A DNA stretch of 64,000 nucleotides from an uncultured Flavobacteriaceae bacterium (GTDB taxonomy: Bacteria > Bacteroidota > Bacteroidia > Flavobacteriales > Flavobacteriaceae): positions 124,001 to 188,000 of the forward strand of contig CANKYF010000006.1 of assembly GCA_947487895.1 (NCBI GenBank), given 5' to 3'. The translations under genes and the position numbers were made by a program. The notes under the pieces are model-generated. The model saw nothing but the letters and a program-made list of their open reading frames with translations. It made no database searches and had not been told where the DNA came from. This document shows positions 9,260 through 18,620 of this stretch, one piece after another (within the stretch, counting starts at the first letter, position 1; every line of letters begins with the position of its first letter).

Positions 9260-10150
9260 ATGAATTTAAGAAGTTTTTTATTAACCGTAGTAACTGTTTG
9301 TTCTGTAACAACAATGTTTGCGCAAGCAAATATATTAAATGCTAAAAGTCCTGATCAAATTGGGATAAGAACAGATGAACAAAAGACAGTAGATAATGAC
9401 AAGCCTTTAGAGTATGGTTATGTTGACGACAGAGATGTTCTGTTTGCTAAAATGACCTGGGAACGTGTGGTGCTAGATGAGCGTTCAAACTTCCCGTTAT
9501 ACTATCCAATAGATACTAATAATATTGGGAAGGATAGACGTTGTTTATATGATGTTTTAATGAAAAACATTAAAAACGGAAGAATAAAAAACATCTATGA
9601 TGATTCATATTTCTCAACAAAACGTACTTTAAAAGATATTGAAGCAGCTTTAGTAAGAGTAGATACTACAGAATTAGGTATCGAGCAATTAAACGCTGGT
9701 GAAATGTTATCTCCTGAGTATATTAATAAAAGAGAAATTACGGCTGCTGATATTATTGAATACCGTATGAAAGGCTTATGGTATTTTGATAAGCGTCAGT
9801 CTGAAATGAAGTATAGACTATTAGCAATTGCTCCTGTAGCACCAGACGTAAACTTTATTGATTCAGATAGTCCTGATTTAGTGCCATTATTCTGGGTGTT
9901 TTTCCCAGATGCTAGAGAGGTGCTGCATGAAGCGAAGTCTTTTAATAGTGAAAATAGTTCATTACCGTATTCTTATGATCATGTACTTAATTCAAGACGT
10001 TTCCATGGATTCATCTACAAAGAAGAAAATGTGCATGGAGATAGAATGATTAGCGAGTATGTTTCAGATAATTCTTTAATGCAACTTTTAGAGTCAGAAA
10101 GAATTAAAGACAAGATTAGAGATTTTGAATTAGATATGTGGACATATTAA
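9260..10150 (+). CDS. gldN: T9SS periplasmic ring protein GldN
   Basis: GldN partners GldK in the periplasmic ring of the T9SS. A cleavable signal peptide is clear (RSFLLTVVTVCSVTTMFAQA). The family core follows: YGYVDDRDVLFAKMTWERVVLDERSNFPLYYP near residues 53-84, then FWVFFPDAREVL and the C-terminal RFHGFIYKEENVHGDRMI region. The length of 296 is usual. It is the last gene of the operon, closed by a strong terminator 20 bases downstream. Confidence 0.95.
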   Translation: MNLRSFLLTVVTVCSVTTMFAQANILNAKSPDQIGIRTDEQKTVDNDKPLEYGYVDDRDVLFAKMTWERVVLDERSNFPLYYPIDTNNIGKDRRCLYDVLMKNIKNGRIKNIYDDSYFSTKRTLKDIEAALVRVDTTELGIEQLNAGEMLSPEYINKREITAADIIEYRMKGLWYFDKRQSEMKYRLLAIAPVAPDVNFIDSDSPDLVPLFWVFFPDAREVLHEAKSFNSENSSLPYSYDHVLNSRRFHGFIYKEENVHGDRMISEYVSDNSLMQLLESERIKDKIRDFELDMWTY

Positions 10151-10170
10151 TTCAAACTAGTCATAAAATT

Positions 10171-10203
10171 AAAAAACGCTCACTTTTAAGTGAGCGTTTT
10201 TTG
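10171..10203 (+). terminator. Rho-independent terminator of gldKLMN
   Basis: AAAAAACGCTCACTT and AAGTGAGCGTTTTTT form a long perfect stem ending in a T run. It is symmetrical enough to work in both directions. Confidence 0.92.
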
Positions 10204-10276
10204 TTATTTCATATAGTCTATAAGTGGAGTCGAAGAGAATATATTTACAGGTAGTTTATTTTTTTATCTTCGCAGC

Positions 10277-11317
10277 ATGCAAGTAGATTATATAGTTGTG
10301 GGCATAGGTTTAGCAGGAATTAGTTTCTGTGAGCAGTTAAGGACTAATAATAAAAGTTTTGTTGTTTTTGATAATTCTTCTCAGCAATCTTCTTCGGTGG
10401 CGGGTGGATTATACAACCCCGTTGTTTTAAAACGATTTACGGGCGTTTGGAAAAGTAAAGAGCAATTAGGTTTGGCGTTACCAATGTATGCGAAACTAGA
10501 GGAAGAATTTAACGTTAAGTTAGATTATAAAATTCCAGTTTATAGAAAATTTGCATCTACCGAAGAGCAAAATAATTGGTTTACAGCTTTAGACAAACCT
10601 ACTCTGTCTGAGTATCTTTCAGAAGAAATAGTTAAAAATAGAAATAACGCTATTGAAGCTCAATATGGTTTTGGTGAAGTTTTAAAAGCAGGTAGAATTG
10701 ATGTGAAAATGTTAATAGACACCTATAAAAATTATCTAAAAAAAGAAAAAACGTTATTTACAGAAGGTTTTGATTATAGTCTTTTAAACATCAACGATTC
10801 TAGTATAAAATATAAATCTATAGAAGCAAAACATATTGTATTTGCTGAAGGTTTTGGAGTTACCAAAAATCCGTTTTTTAAAGATTTGCCTTTAGTGCCA
10901 GCAAAAGGTGAATTACTCATTATTCATGCACCAGAATTAAAAATAGATTTCGTGCTAAAATCTGGTGTATTTTTAATTCCATTAGGAAATGATAGGTATG
11001 TAGTTGGAGCTACTTATGAGTGGAAAGATTTAACCAATAATACTTCAGTGAAAGCTAAAGAAGAACTTCTAAAAAAGCTTAAAAAGTTAATTACATGTGA
11101 GTTTGAAATTATTAATCAAGTAGCGGGTATAAGACCAACAGTAAAAGATAGGAGGCCTCTTGTTGGTATACATTCTAATTACAAAAATGTTTTTGTGCTT
11201 AATGGTTTAGGAACAAGAGGGGTTATGATAGGACCTTATGTAGCAAAACAATTGTATGATTATATTGAGAATAACATTCCTTTAGATAAAGAAATTGATA
11301 TTTCTCGCTTTAATTAA
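10277..11317 (+). CDS. FAD-dependent oxidoreductase of the DAO (D-amino-acid oxidase-like) family
   Basis: The N-terminus is a Rossmann dinucleotide-binding motif, VDYIVVGIGLAGISFCEQL (GxGxxG form), at residues 3-21. SSSVAGGLYNPVV follows, as in DadA/glycine oxidase relatives. Near the C-terminus, AGIRPTVKDRRPLVG and NGLGTRGVMIGPYVA are the usual FAD/substrate blocks. It is a soluble protein of 346 residues without signal peptide. The substrate cannot be told from sequence; an amine or amino acid is likely. TATCTTCG, close to the -7 consensus, lies just before the ATG. Its stop is 3 bp from the stop of the opposite-strand gene. Confidence 0.85.
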   Translation: MQVDYIVVGIGLAGISFCEQLRTNNKSFVVFDNSSQQSSSVAGGLYNPVVLKRFTGVWKSKEQLGLALPMYAKLEEEFNVKLDYKIPVYRKFASTEEQNNWFTALDKPTLSEYLSEEIVKNRNNAIEAQYGFGEVLKAGRIDVKMLIDTYKNYLKKEKTLFTEGFDYSLLNINDSSIKYKSIEAKHIVFAEGFGVTKNPFFKDLPLVPAKGELLIIHAPELKIDFVLKSGVFLIPLGNDRYVVGATYEWKDLTNNTSVKAKEELLKKLKKLITCEFEIINQVAGIRPTVKDRRPLVGIHSNYKNVFVLNGLGTRGVMIGPYVAKQLYDYIENNIPLDKEIDISRFN

Positions 11318-11320
11318 AAT

Positions 11321-11785
11321 CTATTTTTTCTTCAATATCTTTTTAATAGCTTTAGAAGGTTTCATATTGTTGTTTTTATCTCCACAATAGTCCACTAGCA
11401 TTTTTTGAGCTGCTGCGTGTATATCTTCATCTTTTAACTTTTCATTAGATTTTTCTAAAACAGTTTTACTCATGGCAGCTAAATATAAGCCTAACAAGTC
11501 ATTATTTCCCTTAATGAAATCCATGGTTGCACTGCTAATTGAAAAAGTGTAATCAGGAGTTCCTTCCATCCAATTCATAATAAACTGTACAGAAGTTAGT
11601 CTATTGAGTTCTGAAGCATCAGAAGGATTCTCGAATAAATAGTTCGCACACTTAATAACGTTATTTTCGTTTGTTTTATAGCTTTCTTTGTTTTTGAATT
11701 TATAATCTTGAAACTCTTGAAAATCCTGTCCAAAAGCACTAAGAGTACATACAGAAAGCGTAAAAAATAATAAGTAGTTTTTCAT
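11321..11785 (-). CDS. Secreted hypothetical protein
   Basis: I start this gene at the internal Met (reverse-strand ATG at 11783-11785), because it begins a proper signal peptide (MKNYLLFFTLSVCTLSAFGQ); a longer frame adds 12 unlikely residues. The mature protein is about 134 residues, helical in composition, with no known motif, and ends in a Lys-rich stretch (KAIKKILKKK). It is convergent with the FAD oxidoreductase and 51 bp downstream of the DUF983 gene on the same strand, so it may share a transcript with it. The function is unknown. Confidence 0.75.
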   Translation of the reverse strand: MKNYLLFFTLSVCTLSAFGQDFQEFQDYKFKNKESYKTNENNVIKCANYLFENPSDASELNRLTSVQFIMNWMEGTPDYTFSISSATMDFIKGNNDLLGLYLAAMSKTVLEKSNEKLKDEDIHAAAQKMLVDYCGDKNNNMKPSKAIKKILKKK

Positions 11786-11836
11786 TTTAGAAATAATTAA
11801 ATGCAAGTTAGTTGAATTCACTTACAATATAGTAAA

Positions 11837-12220
11837 TTATTTCTTAAGAAGTGTTTTGTCGTAACTCATAAAAAAGTTAATCCATATATTTCTTGAAAGC
11901 CTCATGATTACAGGCATAAAAACAACTAAAGTGCCTACAATAGAAATAAAAGTAATTTTTAAATTGGCTTTTAAAATTAAAAAACTAATAACAAAAGCGG
12001 CAACGGCAAATGCAATACCCACTGCATAACTCACGTACATGGCGCCATAGAAAAAGGAAGGTTCTATCTGATATTTCGTGTTACAATGCGAGCATCGCTC
12101 ATTTAATTTTAATGTTTCAGAAATAATATAAGCGTTCTTATTTGTGTACATAGATTCTTGATGGCATTTTGGGCAACTACCAGTTAGAATACTATATAGT
12201 TTTGTTCCTTTTTTAAACAT
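11837..12220 (-). CDS. DUF983 family membrane protein with zinc ribbon
   Basis: The N-terminal 50 residues hold two CxxC pairs, CPKC and CSHC, which is the zinc-ribbon pattern of DUF983 proteins. Two transmembrane helices follow (YVSYAVGIAFAVAAFVISFLI and ITFISIVGTLVVFMPVIM). The length of 127 is normal for the family, whose function is unknown. It is divergent from the ABC-F gene with 85 bp between the starts. Confidence 0.88.
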   Translation of the reverse strand: MFKKGTKLYSILTGSCPKCHQESMYTNKNAYIISETLKLNERCSHCNTKYQIEPSFFYGAMYVSYAVGIAFAVAAFVISFLILKANLKITFISIVGTLVVFMPVIMRLSRNIWINFFMSYDKTLLKK

Positions 12221-12305
12221 TTAATTTAATGTATTTTTGTTCGCGTTTTTAGAGTACAAATTTACTTCTAATACTTTTAATATCTGTAACTAAAGTCACA
12301 TTACT

Positions 12306-14210
12306 ATGCTTAATATACACAATTTGTCTATTTCATTTCAAGGAGAATACCTTTTTGAAGATATAACTTTTAAGCTTGGTAATGGAGATAGAGTGGGACT
12401 TATTGGAAAAAATGGAGCAGGTAAATCTACAATGCTCAAAATTTTGTCTAAAGAATTAGAACCAGATTCGGGGCAAATAGCTACAGATAAAACGCTTAAA
12501 ATTGGATTTTTAAAACAGGATATAGATTTTGTTTTTGGTAGAACGGTATTAGAAGAGTCTTACGAAGCTTTTACAGAAATAAAAGAGCTAGAGGCTAAAA
12601 TGGAAGATATAAACAACCAATTAGCAGAACGTACCGATTATGAAAGTGAAGGCTATAATCAGTTAATGATTGATATTAATGATCTACAGCATCAATACGA
12701 AATTTTAGGAGGCTATAATTATCAAGGTGAAACAGAGAAAATATTACAAGGTCTTGGTTTTAAACGTGAAGATTTTGATAAGTTGACCGATACATTTTCT
12801 GGAGGGTGGCGTATGCGTATAGAGTTGGCTAAATTATTACTTCAAAATAATGATCTCTTATTATTAGATGAGCCTACCAATCACTTAGATATAGAATCTA
12901 TTATTTGGTTAGAAACATTCTTAAAAGGCTATTCTGGAGCGGTAGTTATTGTATCTCATGATAAAATGTTTTTAGATAATGTTACCAATAGAACTATTGA
13001 AATTTCTCTTGGTAGAATCTATGATTACCCTAAACCTTATTCAAAATATTTAGTATTAAGAGAAGAGCTGAGGGAGCAACAGTTAGCATCTCAAAAAAAT
13101 CAGCAAAAGCAAATTGAGCAAACCGAAAAGTTGATTGAAAAGTTTAGGGCTAAGTCTTCAAAAGCGTCTATGGCACAATCACTTATTAAAAAGCTTGATA
13201 AAATTGATAGAATAGAGGTTGATGAAGATGATAATAGTGTCATGACACTTAATTTTCCAGTATCAATTACTCCAGGGAAAGTAGTTGTAGAAGCCGAAGA
13301 AATAACAAAAAACTATGGAGAGAAGCAAGTACTTAAAAATATAGACTTACTTATAGAACGAGATAGTAAAACGGCTTTTGTTGGACAAAACGGACAAGGA
13401 AAATCTACGTTGGCTAAAATTATTGTAGGTGATATTAAATATGAAGGACACCTAAAACTAGGACATAATGTGCAATTAGGGTATTTTGCTCAAAATCAAG
13501 CAGAATATCTAGATGGAAACAAAACAGTTTTAGATACTATGATTGATGCTGCCAATGAAACAAATAGAAGTAAAGTTAGAGATATTCTAGGATCGTTTTT
13601 ATTTAGAGGCGATGAGGTTGAAAAATATGTTCGTGTACTTTCAGGAGGGGAACGTAATCGTTTGGCACTAGCTAAATTAATGTTGCAACCATTTAACGTT
13701 TTAATAATGGATGAGCCCACCAATCATTTAGACATTAAATCTAAAAACGTTTTAAAAGAAGCTTTAAAAAGATATGAAGGTACTTTGCTTTTAGTATCTC
13801 ACGATAGAGATTTTCTACAAGGCTTAACTAATAAAGTATACGAGTTTAAAGACTATAAGATCAAAGAATATCTAGGAGATATTGATTATTATTTAGAGCA
13901 GCGAAAAGTTGAAAATCTTCGCGAAGTAGAAAAGCGCACTGTTATAAAACAAGAGCCTAAAAAAAAGAAGAATCATTCTTATGATGAACAGAAAAAGCTT
14001 AAATCTCTAAATAATAAGTTAAGCAATGTTGAAGCAAAAATTAGTACGCTAGAAAAAGAAATTAAAGCTACTGATTTAGAGCTGGAAATAAATTACGAAG
14101 AAGTGACCTCTAAACAAAATTTCTTTGATAACTACCAAAAGAAAAAGAAAGATTTGGAAGGACTTATGGAGAAATGGGAGGAGATTCAATTAGAAATAGA
14201 TAGTATATAA
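12306..14210 (+). CDS. ABC-F family ATPase (Uup/YdiF-like)
   Basis: This soluble protein has two ABC ATPase domains and no membrane segments, as expected of ABC-F translation or ribosome factors. Domain 1 has Walker A GKNGAGKST, signature FSGGWRMRIELAKLL and Walker B LLLLDEPTNHLD. Domain 2 has GQNGQGKST, LSGGERNRLALAKLM and VLIMDEPTNHLD. A charged linker of about 80 residues lies between them. The last 100 residues form a Lys/Glu-rich coiled coil like the Uup C-terminal domain. The length of 634 fits. The exact ribosomal role, and whether it affects antibiotic tolerance, cannot be decided from sequence. Confidence 0.93.
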   Translation: MLNIHNLSISFQGEYLFEDITFKLGNGDRVGLIGKNGAGKSTMLKILSKELEPDSGQIATDKTLKIGFLKQDIDFVFGRTVLEESYEAFTEIKELEAKMEDINNQLAERTDYESEGYNQLMIDINDLQHQYEILGGYNYQGETEKILQGLGFKREDFDKLTDTFSGGWRMRIELAKLLLQNNDLLLLDEPTNHLDIESIIWLETFLKGYSGAVVIVSHDKMFLDNVTNRTIEISLGRIYDYPKPYSKYLVLREELREQQLASQKNQQKQIEQTEKLIEKFRAKSSKASMAQSLIKKLDKIDRIEVDEDDNSVMTLNFPVSITPGKVVVEAEEITKNYGEKQVLKNIDLLIERDSKTAFVGQNGQGKSTLAKIIVGDIKYEGHLKLGHNVQLGYFAQNQAEYLDGNKTVLDTMIDAANETNRSKVRDILGSFLFRGDEVEKYVRVLSGGERNRLALAKLMLQPFNVLIMDEPTNHLDIKSKNVLKEALKRYEGTLLLVSHDRDFLQGLTNKVYEFKDYKIKEYLGDIDYYLEQRKVENLREVEKRTVIKQEPKKKKNHSYDEQKKLKSLNNKLSNVEAKISTLEKEIKATDLELEINYEEVTSKQNFFDNYQKKKKDLEGLMEKWEEIQLEIDSI

Positions 14211-14240
14211 AGTTAACTATGTTAACTATTTTATGTTTTT
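14211..14240 (+). terminator. Weak terminator-like hairpin after the ABC-F gene
   Basis: AGTTAAC and GTTAACT pair around TAT; a run of T follows about ten bases later. The stem is A+T-rich and the T run is detached, so function is uncertain. Confidence 0.35.
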
Positions 14241-14300
14241 TTTAACTTATTCGCAATCGTGTTTAGGTAATTTTGCGCTGTATAGATTAAAATTATGTAA

Positions 14301-15410
14301 ATGCGTAAAATTATACTTTCCGTAGTAGGAGTTTTACTTGTTGTAGCTTCTGTTTTCTTAGCAAACAAAATAATTGATAGTAAAAACAAACCTAAACCAG
14401 TTAAACCTAAAGTGGTTAAAACAGTGTTTGTAGATACTGTTAAAAATAAAACTGTTCCAATAATAATTTCAGCAAGTGGTAATACCATTGCTAAACGTAG
14501 AGTTGAATTGTATTCTGAGGTACAAGGCGTTTTCAAGCCAATAGGAATACTTTTTAAACCAGGACAGGTTTATAAAAAAGGACAAGCTTTAATTAGAATA
14601 GATGCTTCAGAATATTATGCTAGGGTACAGTCTGCAAAAAGCACGTTACATAATGATATCGCAGCTATAATGCCAGATTTAAGGTTAGATTTTTCAGAAG
14701 TATATACCAAATGGCAACAGTATTTGTCAAATTTTGATATAGAAAAGAATACACCAAACTTGCCTAAAATGACTTCAGAGAAGGAGAACTTGTTTATTTC
14801 AGGAAGAGGCATAGTATCTAGTTACTACAATGTGAAAAATTTAGAGCAACATTTGTCTAAATACTACATAAATGCGCCATTTACAGGAGTGCTTACAGAG
14901 GCTTTAGTAACAGAAGGATCATTGGTGAGGAACGGACAAAAATTAGGAGAGTTTATAGATACATCAGAATATGAAATAGAGGTTTCAATAAGTAAATCTT
15001 ATGCATCATTTTTAAAAGTAGGTAAAAGTGTTAAACTTTTAGATGGAAATAGCTCATATATAGGTAAGGTTTCAAGAATAAATGGTAATGTAGATTTAAC
15101 AACGCAAACAGTTACAGTTTACATAGAAGTTAAACATAAAGATTTAAGAGAAGGCGTTTACTTAGAAGCAGAATTAGAAGCTAAGGAAGAAGAAAATGCT
15201 ATAGAAATTGATAGGGCACTATTATCAAATAATAACGAAATATTTATTGTAAAAGATAGTGTTTTAGATGTTGTACCTGTTACTCCCATTTATTTTACAG
15301 ATACTAAAGTGGTAGTGAAAGATATAAAAGACGGAACTGTTATAGTGAGCGAACCTGTTTCGGGAGCATTCAAAGGCATGTTAGTAAAACTAGCTAAACC
15401 ATCTAAATAA
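14301..15410 (+). CDS. RND efflux periplasmic adaptor (HlyD/MFP family)
   Basis: Membrane fusion proteins link an inner-membrane RND pump to an outer-membrane channel. The N-terminus is a single membrane anchor (MRKIILSVVGVLLVVASVFLA). A barrel-sandwich hybrid half-motif follows (VELYSEVQGVFKPIGILFKPGQVYKKGQALIRID), then a helical hairpin, the second lipoyl half (INAPFTGVLTEALVTEGSLVRNGQKLGEFID) and beta-barrel domains. There is no lipobox Cys. The RND gene starts 3 bp after the stop and the TolC gene overlaps the RND gene, giving a complete tripartite operon. TAATTTTG at 14268-14275 is a plausible -7 element. The substrate is unknown. Confidence 0.93.
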   Translation: MRKIILSVVGVLLVVASVFLANKIIDSKNKPKPVKPKVVKTVFVDTVKNKTVPIIISASGNTIAKRRVELYSEVQGVFKPIGILFKPGQVYKKGQALIRIDASEYYARVQSAKSTLHNDIAAIMPDLRLDFSEVYTKWQQYLSNFDIEKNTPNLPKMTSEKENLFISGRGIVSSYYNVKNLEQHLSKYYINAPFTGVLTEALVTEGSLVRNGQKLGEFIDTSEYEIEVSISKSYASFLKVGKSVKLLDGNSSYIGKVSRINGNVDLTTQTVTVYIEVKHKDLREGVYLEAELEAKEEENAIEIDRALLSNNNEIFIVKDSVLDVVPVTPIYFTDTKVVVKDIKDGTVIVSEPVSGAFKGMLVKLAKPSK

Positions 15411-15413
15411 AAA

Positions 15414-18400
15414 ATGAGAAAAATAATAGAATATTTTATACGCTATCATGTTGCAGTAAATGTTTTAATTATAGCGTTTTTTGTATTTGGGATTTTAGGC
15501 ATCTTATCTTTAAAATCGTCATATTTTCCTTTAACAGAATCTAAAATTATTAGTGTTGCCATTGTATATCCTGGAGCATCTCCTCAAGAAATTGAGGAGG
15601 GAATAGTTTTAAAGATTGAAGATAATTTAAAAGGTTTAAAAGGAGTAGATAGAGTAACATCTGTTTCAAGAGAAAATAGCGGAACTATTACTGTTGAAAT
15701 TGAAAAGGGTGAAAATCTAGATTTCATGTTGCTCGAAGTAAAAAATGCTGTAGATAGAGTCCCTTCTTTCCCTAATGGTATGGAGCCATTAGTTGTAGCT
15801 AAACAAGAAGCCATAAGAGAAACCATTTCGTTTGTAGTAAGTGGAGAAGACATCCCGTTAGTAACACTTAAACAAGTTGCAAGACAAATTGAAACCGATT
15901 TAAGGACGATGGAAGGAATTTCTCAAATAGAAATTACAGGTTTTCCAGATGAAGAAATTGAAATAGCAGTTAATGAAACTAATTTGCTGGCATACAATTT
16001 AACGTTTAATGATGTTGCTCAAGCAGTTAGTAAAGCCAATATTTTAGTAACAGGAGGTAATGTAAAAACTAGTGAAGAAGAATATTTAATTAGAGCGAAT
16101 AACAAACAATATTACAGCAGAGAGTTGTCTAGTATTATAGTTAAAGCAGAATCTGATGGAAAAATAATTAGATTAAAAGATGTTGCGAGTATAAAAGATC
16201 GTTTTTCTGAAACACCAAACGCTACATATTTTAATCAAGAATTAGCCGTAAATATTTCAATTACTAGTACAAACAATGAAGATTTAATTTCATCTGCAGA
16301 AAAGGTTAAAGAGTATATTAAAGAATACAATCAAAAGCATAATAACCTAAGTCTTAATGTAGTTAGAGATAGATCTATAACACTAGAGCAACGAACACAA
16401 TTGTTAACTGAGAATGCCATTATAGGGATGATTTTAGTGTTGGTATTTCTATCTATATTTTTAAATACAAGATTAGCTTTATGGGTGGCATTTGGATTGC
16501 CTATTTCCTTTTTAGGCATGTTTATTTTTGCAGGACAATTTGATGTCACCATAAACGTATTATCTCTTTTTGGAATGATAATAGTGATTGGTATTTTAGT
16601 AGATGATGGTATTGTAATTGCCGAAAATATTTATCAGCATTATGAAAAAGGAAAAACACCAGTTCAAGCTGCTATTGATGGTACTTTAGAGGTCATACCG
16701 CCAGTTGTATCAGCAATTGTCACTACTCTTTTAGCGTTTTCAGTTTTTCTCTTTTTAGATGGTAGAATAGGAGAGTTTTTTGGTGAAGTTTCTGTAGTTG
16801 TTATTCTAACTCTAGTAGTATCATTACTTGAAGCATTAGTAATTTTACCAGCACACTTAGCACATTCAAAAGCTTTAAGGGTTAAAAAGGAAGAGTTACA
16901 TAGCAAGAAATCTTCTAATGGTTTTTTTGCTTTTATGAGAGGGTTGAACAGAACAGGAGACAAGTTTATGTCTTTTTTAAGAGATCGAGTTTACACCCCA
17001 GTATTAAATTTTGTGTTAGAGTTTAAGGTTTTATCCCTTAGTGTTTTTATTGCTTTACTAGTTTTAACTATAGGAAGTCTTGGAGGAGGTATCATAAAGC
17101 AATCTTTTTTCCCAAGAATAGCAAGTGATTTTGCAAATATAGAATTAGTGATGCCTGCTGGTACCAATGAGAGAGTAACCGACTCTATTATTTCTATGAT
17201 TGAAGAAAAATCGTTTATTGTTAATAAAGAACTCACCGAAAAATATTTAAAAGACTCCGACTGGGAATTATTTGAAAATACTATTGTGACCATAAGAAGC
17301 AGTTCTAGCGCCACCTTGCGAATAAATCTTATACCAGGAGAAGATCGTCCTGATAACCTTCCGTCGTTTTTAGTAACTAAAAGATTAGAAGAATTAGTGG
17401 GACCGGTTGTTGGGGTAGAACGTTTAATTTATGGTTCTGGAGGTAATTTTGGAGGCAATCCCGTTTCAGTATCTCTATTAAGTAATAATATTGAAGAACT
17501 CAAAGCATCAAAAGAAGCATTAAAAAAACATCTTCAAACAAATCCGTTATTAAAAGATATAGGCGATAATGATCCTTCGGGAATAAAAGAGATTAGGCTA
17601 GAGTTAAAAGAGAGTGCTTATTTATTAGGGCTAGATTTAAGGGCTGTTATGTCTCAAATTCGTTCAGGCTTTTTTGGGGTGCAAGCACAACGTTTTCAGC
17701 GTGGACAAGATGAAATAAAAGTTTGGGTGAGGTACGAAAAAGAAAATCGTAGTTCAATAAATAACTTAGACCAAATGCGTATTGTAACACCAACGGGGGA
17801 ACGTGTAACGCTTAAAGATATAGCCAATTATAGCATAGTAAGAGGCGATGTAGCGATAAATCATTTAGAAGGGAAACGTGAAATTCAAGTGTATGCAGAT
17901 TTAAAAGATCCAAGTAATAGCCCAACAGATATTTTAGATGAAATAAAAGATGATTTTTTCCCTCAATTACAATTAAAATACCCAACATTAAGTGCCTCTT
18001 TTGAAGGTCAGAATAGGCAAGCAAAAAAACTTACAGACTCACTAGGTGTTGTAGCGCCAGTAATTTTATTACTTATATACATAACTATAGCCTTTACTTT
18101 TAGAAGCTATTCACAGCCATTTTTACTCATTTTGTTAATTCCGTTTAGTCTAACGGCTGTAGGTTGGGGGCATTGGTTATCTGGTTTTCCAGTGAATATA
18201 TTGTCTCTTCTAGGAATTATTGCGTTGATAGGTATTATGGTCAATGATGGTCTAGTGCTAATAGGTAAATTTAATACAAACCTAAAAGGAGGAATGAAGT
18301 TTGAAGAAGCGCTGTCTGAAGCTGGTAGATCACGTTTTAGAGCTATTTTCTTAACATCTTTAACTACTATAGCTGGATTAGCACCGTTATTATTAGAGAA

Positions 18401-18620
18401 AAGCAGACAAGCACAATTTTTAAAACCTATGGCTATTTCTATATCTTATGGTATTGGGTATGCAACAATACTCACTTTATTAGTGTTACCATTGTTTTTG
18501 TCTTTTAGTAATAGTATAAAGCAAAATGTAAAATGGTTGATAACAGGTAATAAAGTGACTAAAGAAGAAGTTGAACGCGCTATTTTAGAACAAAAAGAAG
18601 AAGATGAAAGTAAAAATTAG
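15414..18620 (+). CDS. RND efflux transporter (AcrB/HAE1-like)
   Basis: This is an inner-membrane proton/substrate antiporter of 1068 residues with the usual duplicated 12-helix plan. Helix 1 lies near residues 12-30 and is followed by a large periplasmic porter loop. The paired aspartates of the proton relay are seen in helix 4 (GILVDDGIVIAENIY). Helix 10 has GIMVNDGLVLIGKFN. The acidic/Lys C-terminal tail is cytoplasmic. The gene is flanked by the adaptor (3 bp gap) and TolC (17 bp overlap). The sequence resembles hydrophobe/amphiphile pumps more than metal pumps, but the substrate is not determinable. Confidence 0.95.
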   Translation: MRKIIEYFIRYHVAVNVLIIAFFVFGILGILSLKSSYFPLTESKIISVAIVYPGASPQEIEEGIVLKIEDNLKGLKGVDRVTSVSRENSGTITVEIEKGENLDFMLLEVKNAVDRVPSFPNGMEPLVVAKQEAIRETISFVVSGEDIPLVTLKQVARQIETDLRTMEGISQIEITGFPDEEIEIAVNETNLLAYNLTFNDVAQAVSKANILVTGGNVKTSEEEYLIRANNKQYYSRELSSIIVKAESDGKIIRLKDVASIKDRFSETPNATYFNQELAVNISITSTNNEDLISSAEKVKEYIKEYNQKHNNLSLNVVRDRSITLEQRTQLLTENAIIGMILVLVFLSIFLNTRLALWVAFGLPISFLGMFIFAGQFDVTINVLSLFGMIIVIGILVDDGIVIAENIYQHYEKGKTPVQAAIDGTLEVIPPVVSAIVTTLLAFSVFLFLDGRIGEFFGEVSVVVILTLVVSLLEALVILPAHLAHSKALRVKKEELHSKKSSNGFFAFMRGLNRTGDKFMSFLRDRVYTPVLNFVLEFKVLSLSVFIALLVLTIGSLGGGIIKQSFFPRIASDFANIELVMPAGTNERVTDSIISMIEEKSFIVNKELTEKYLKDSDWELFENTIVTIRSSSSATLRINLIPGEDRPDNLPSFLVTKRLEELVGPVVGVERLIYGSGGNFGGNPVSVSLLSNNIEELKASKEALKKHLQTNPLLKDIGDNDPSGIKEIRLELKESAYLLGLDLRAVMSQIRSGFFGVQAQRFQRGQDEIKVWVRYEKENRSSINNLDQMRIVTPTGERVTLKDIANYSIVRGDVAINHLEGKREIQVYADLKDPSNSPTDILDEIKDDFFPQLQLKYPTLSASFEGQNRQAKKLTDSLGVVAPVILLLIYITIAFTFRSYSQPFLLILLIPFSLTAVGWGHWLSGFPVNILSLLGIIALIGIMVNDGLVLIGKFNTNLKGGMKFEEALSEAGRSRFRAIFLTSLTTIAGLAPLLLEKSRQAQFLKPMAISISYGIGYATILTLLVLPLFLSFSNSIKQNVKWLITGNKVTKEEVERAILEQKEEDESKN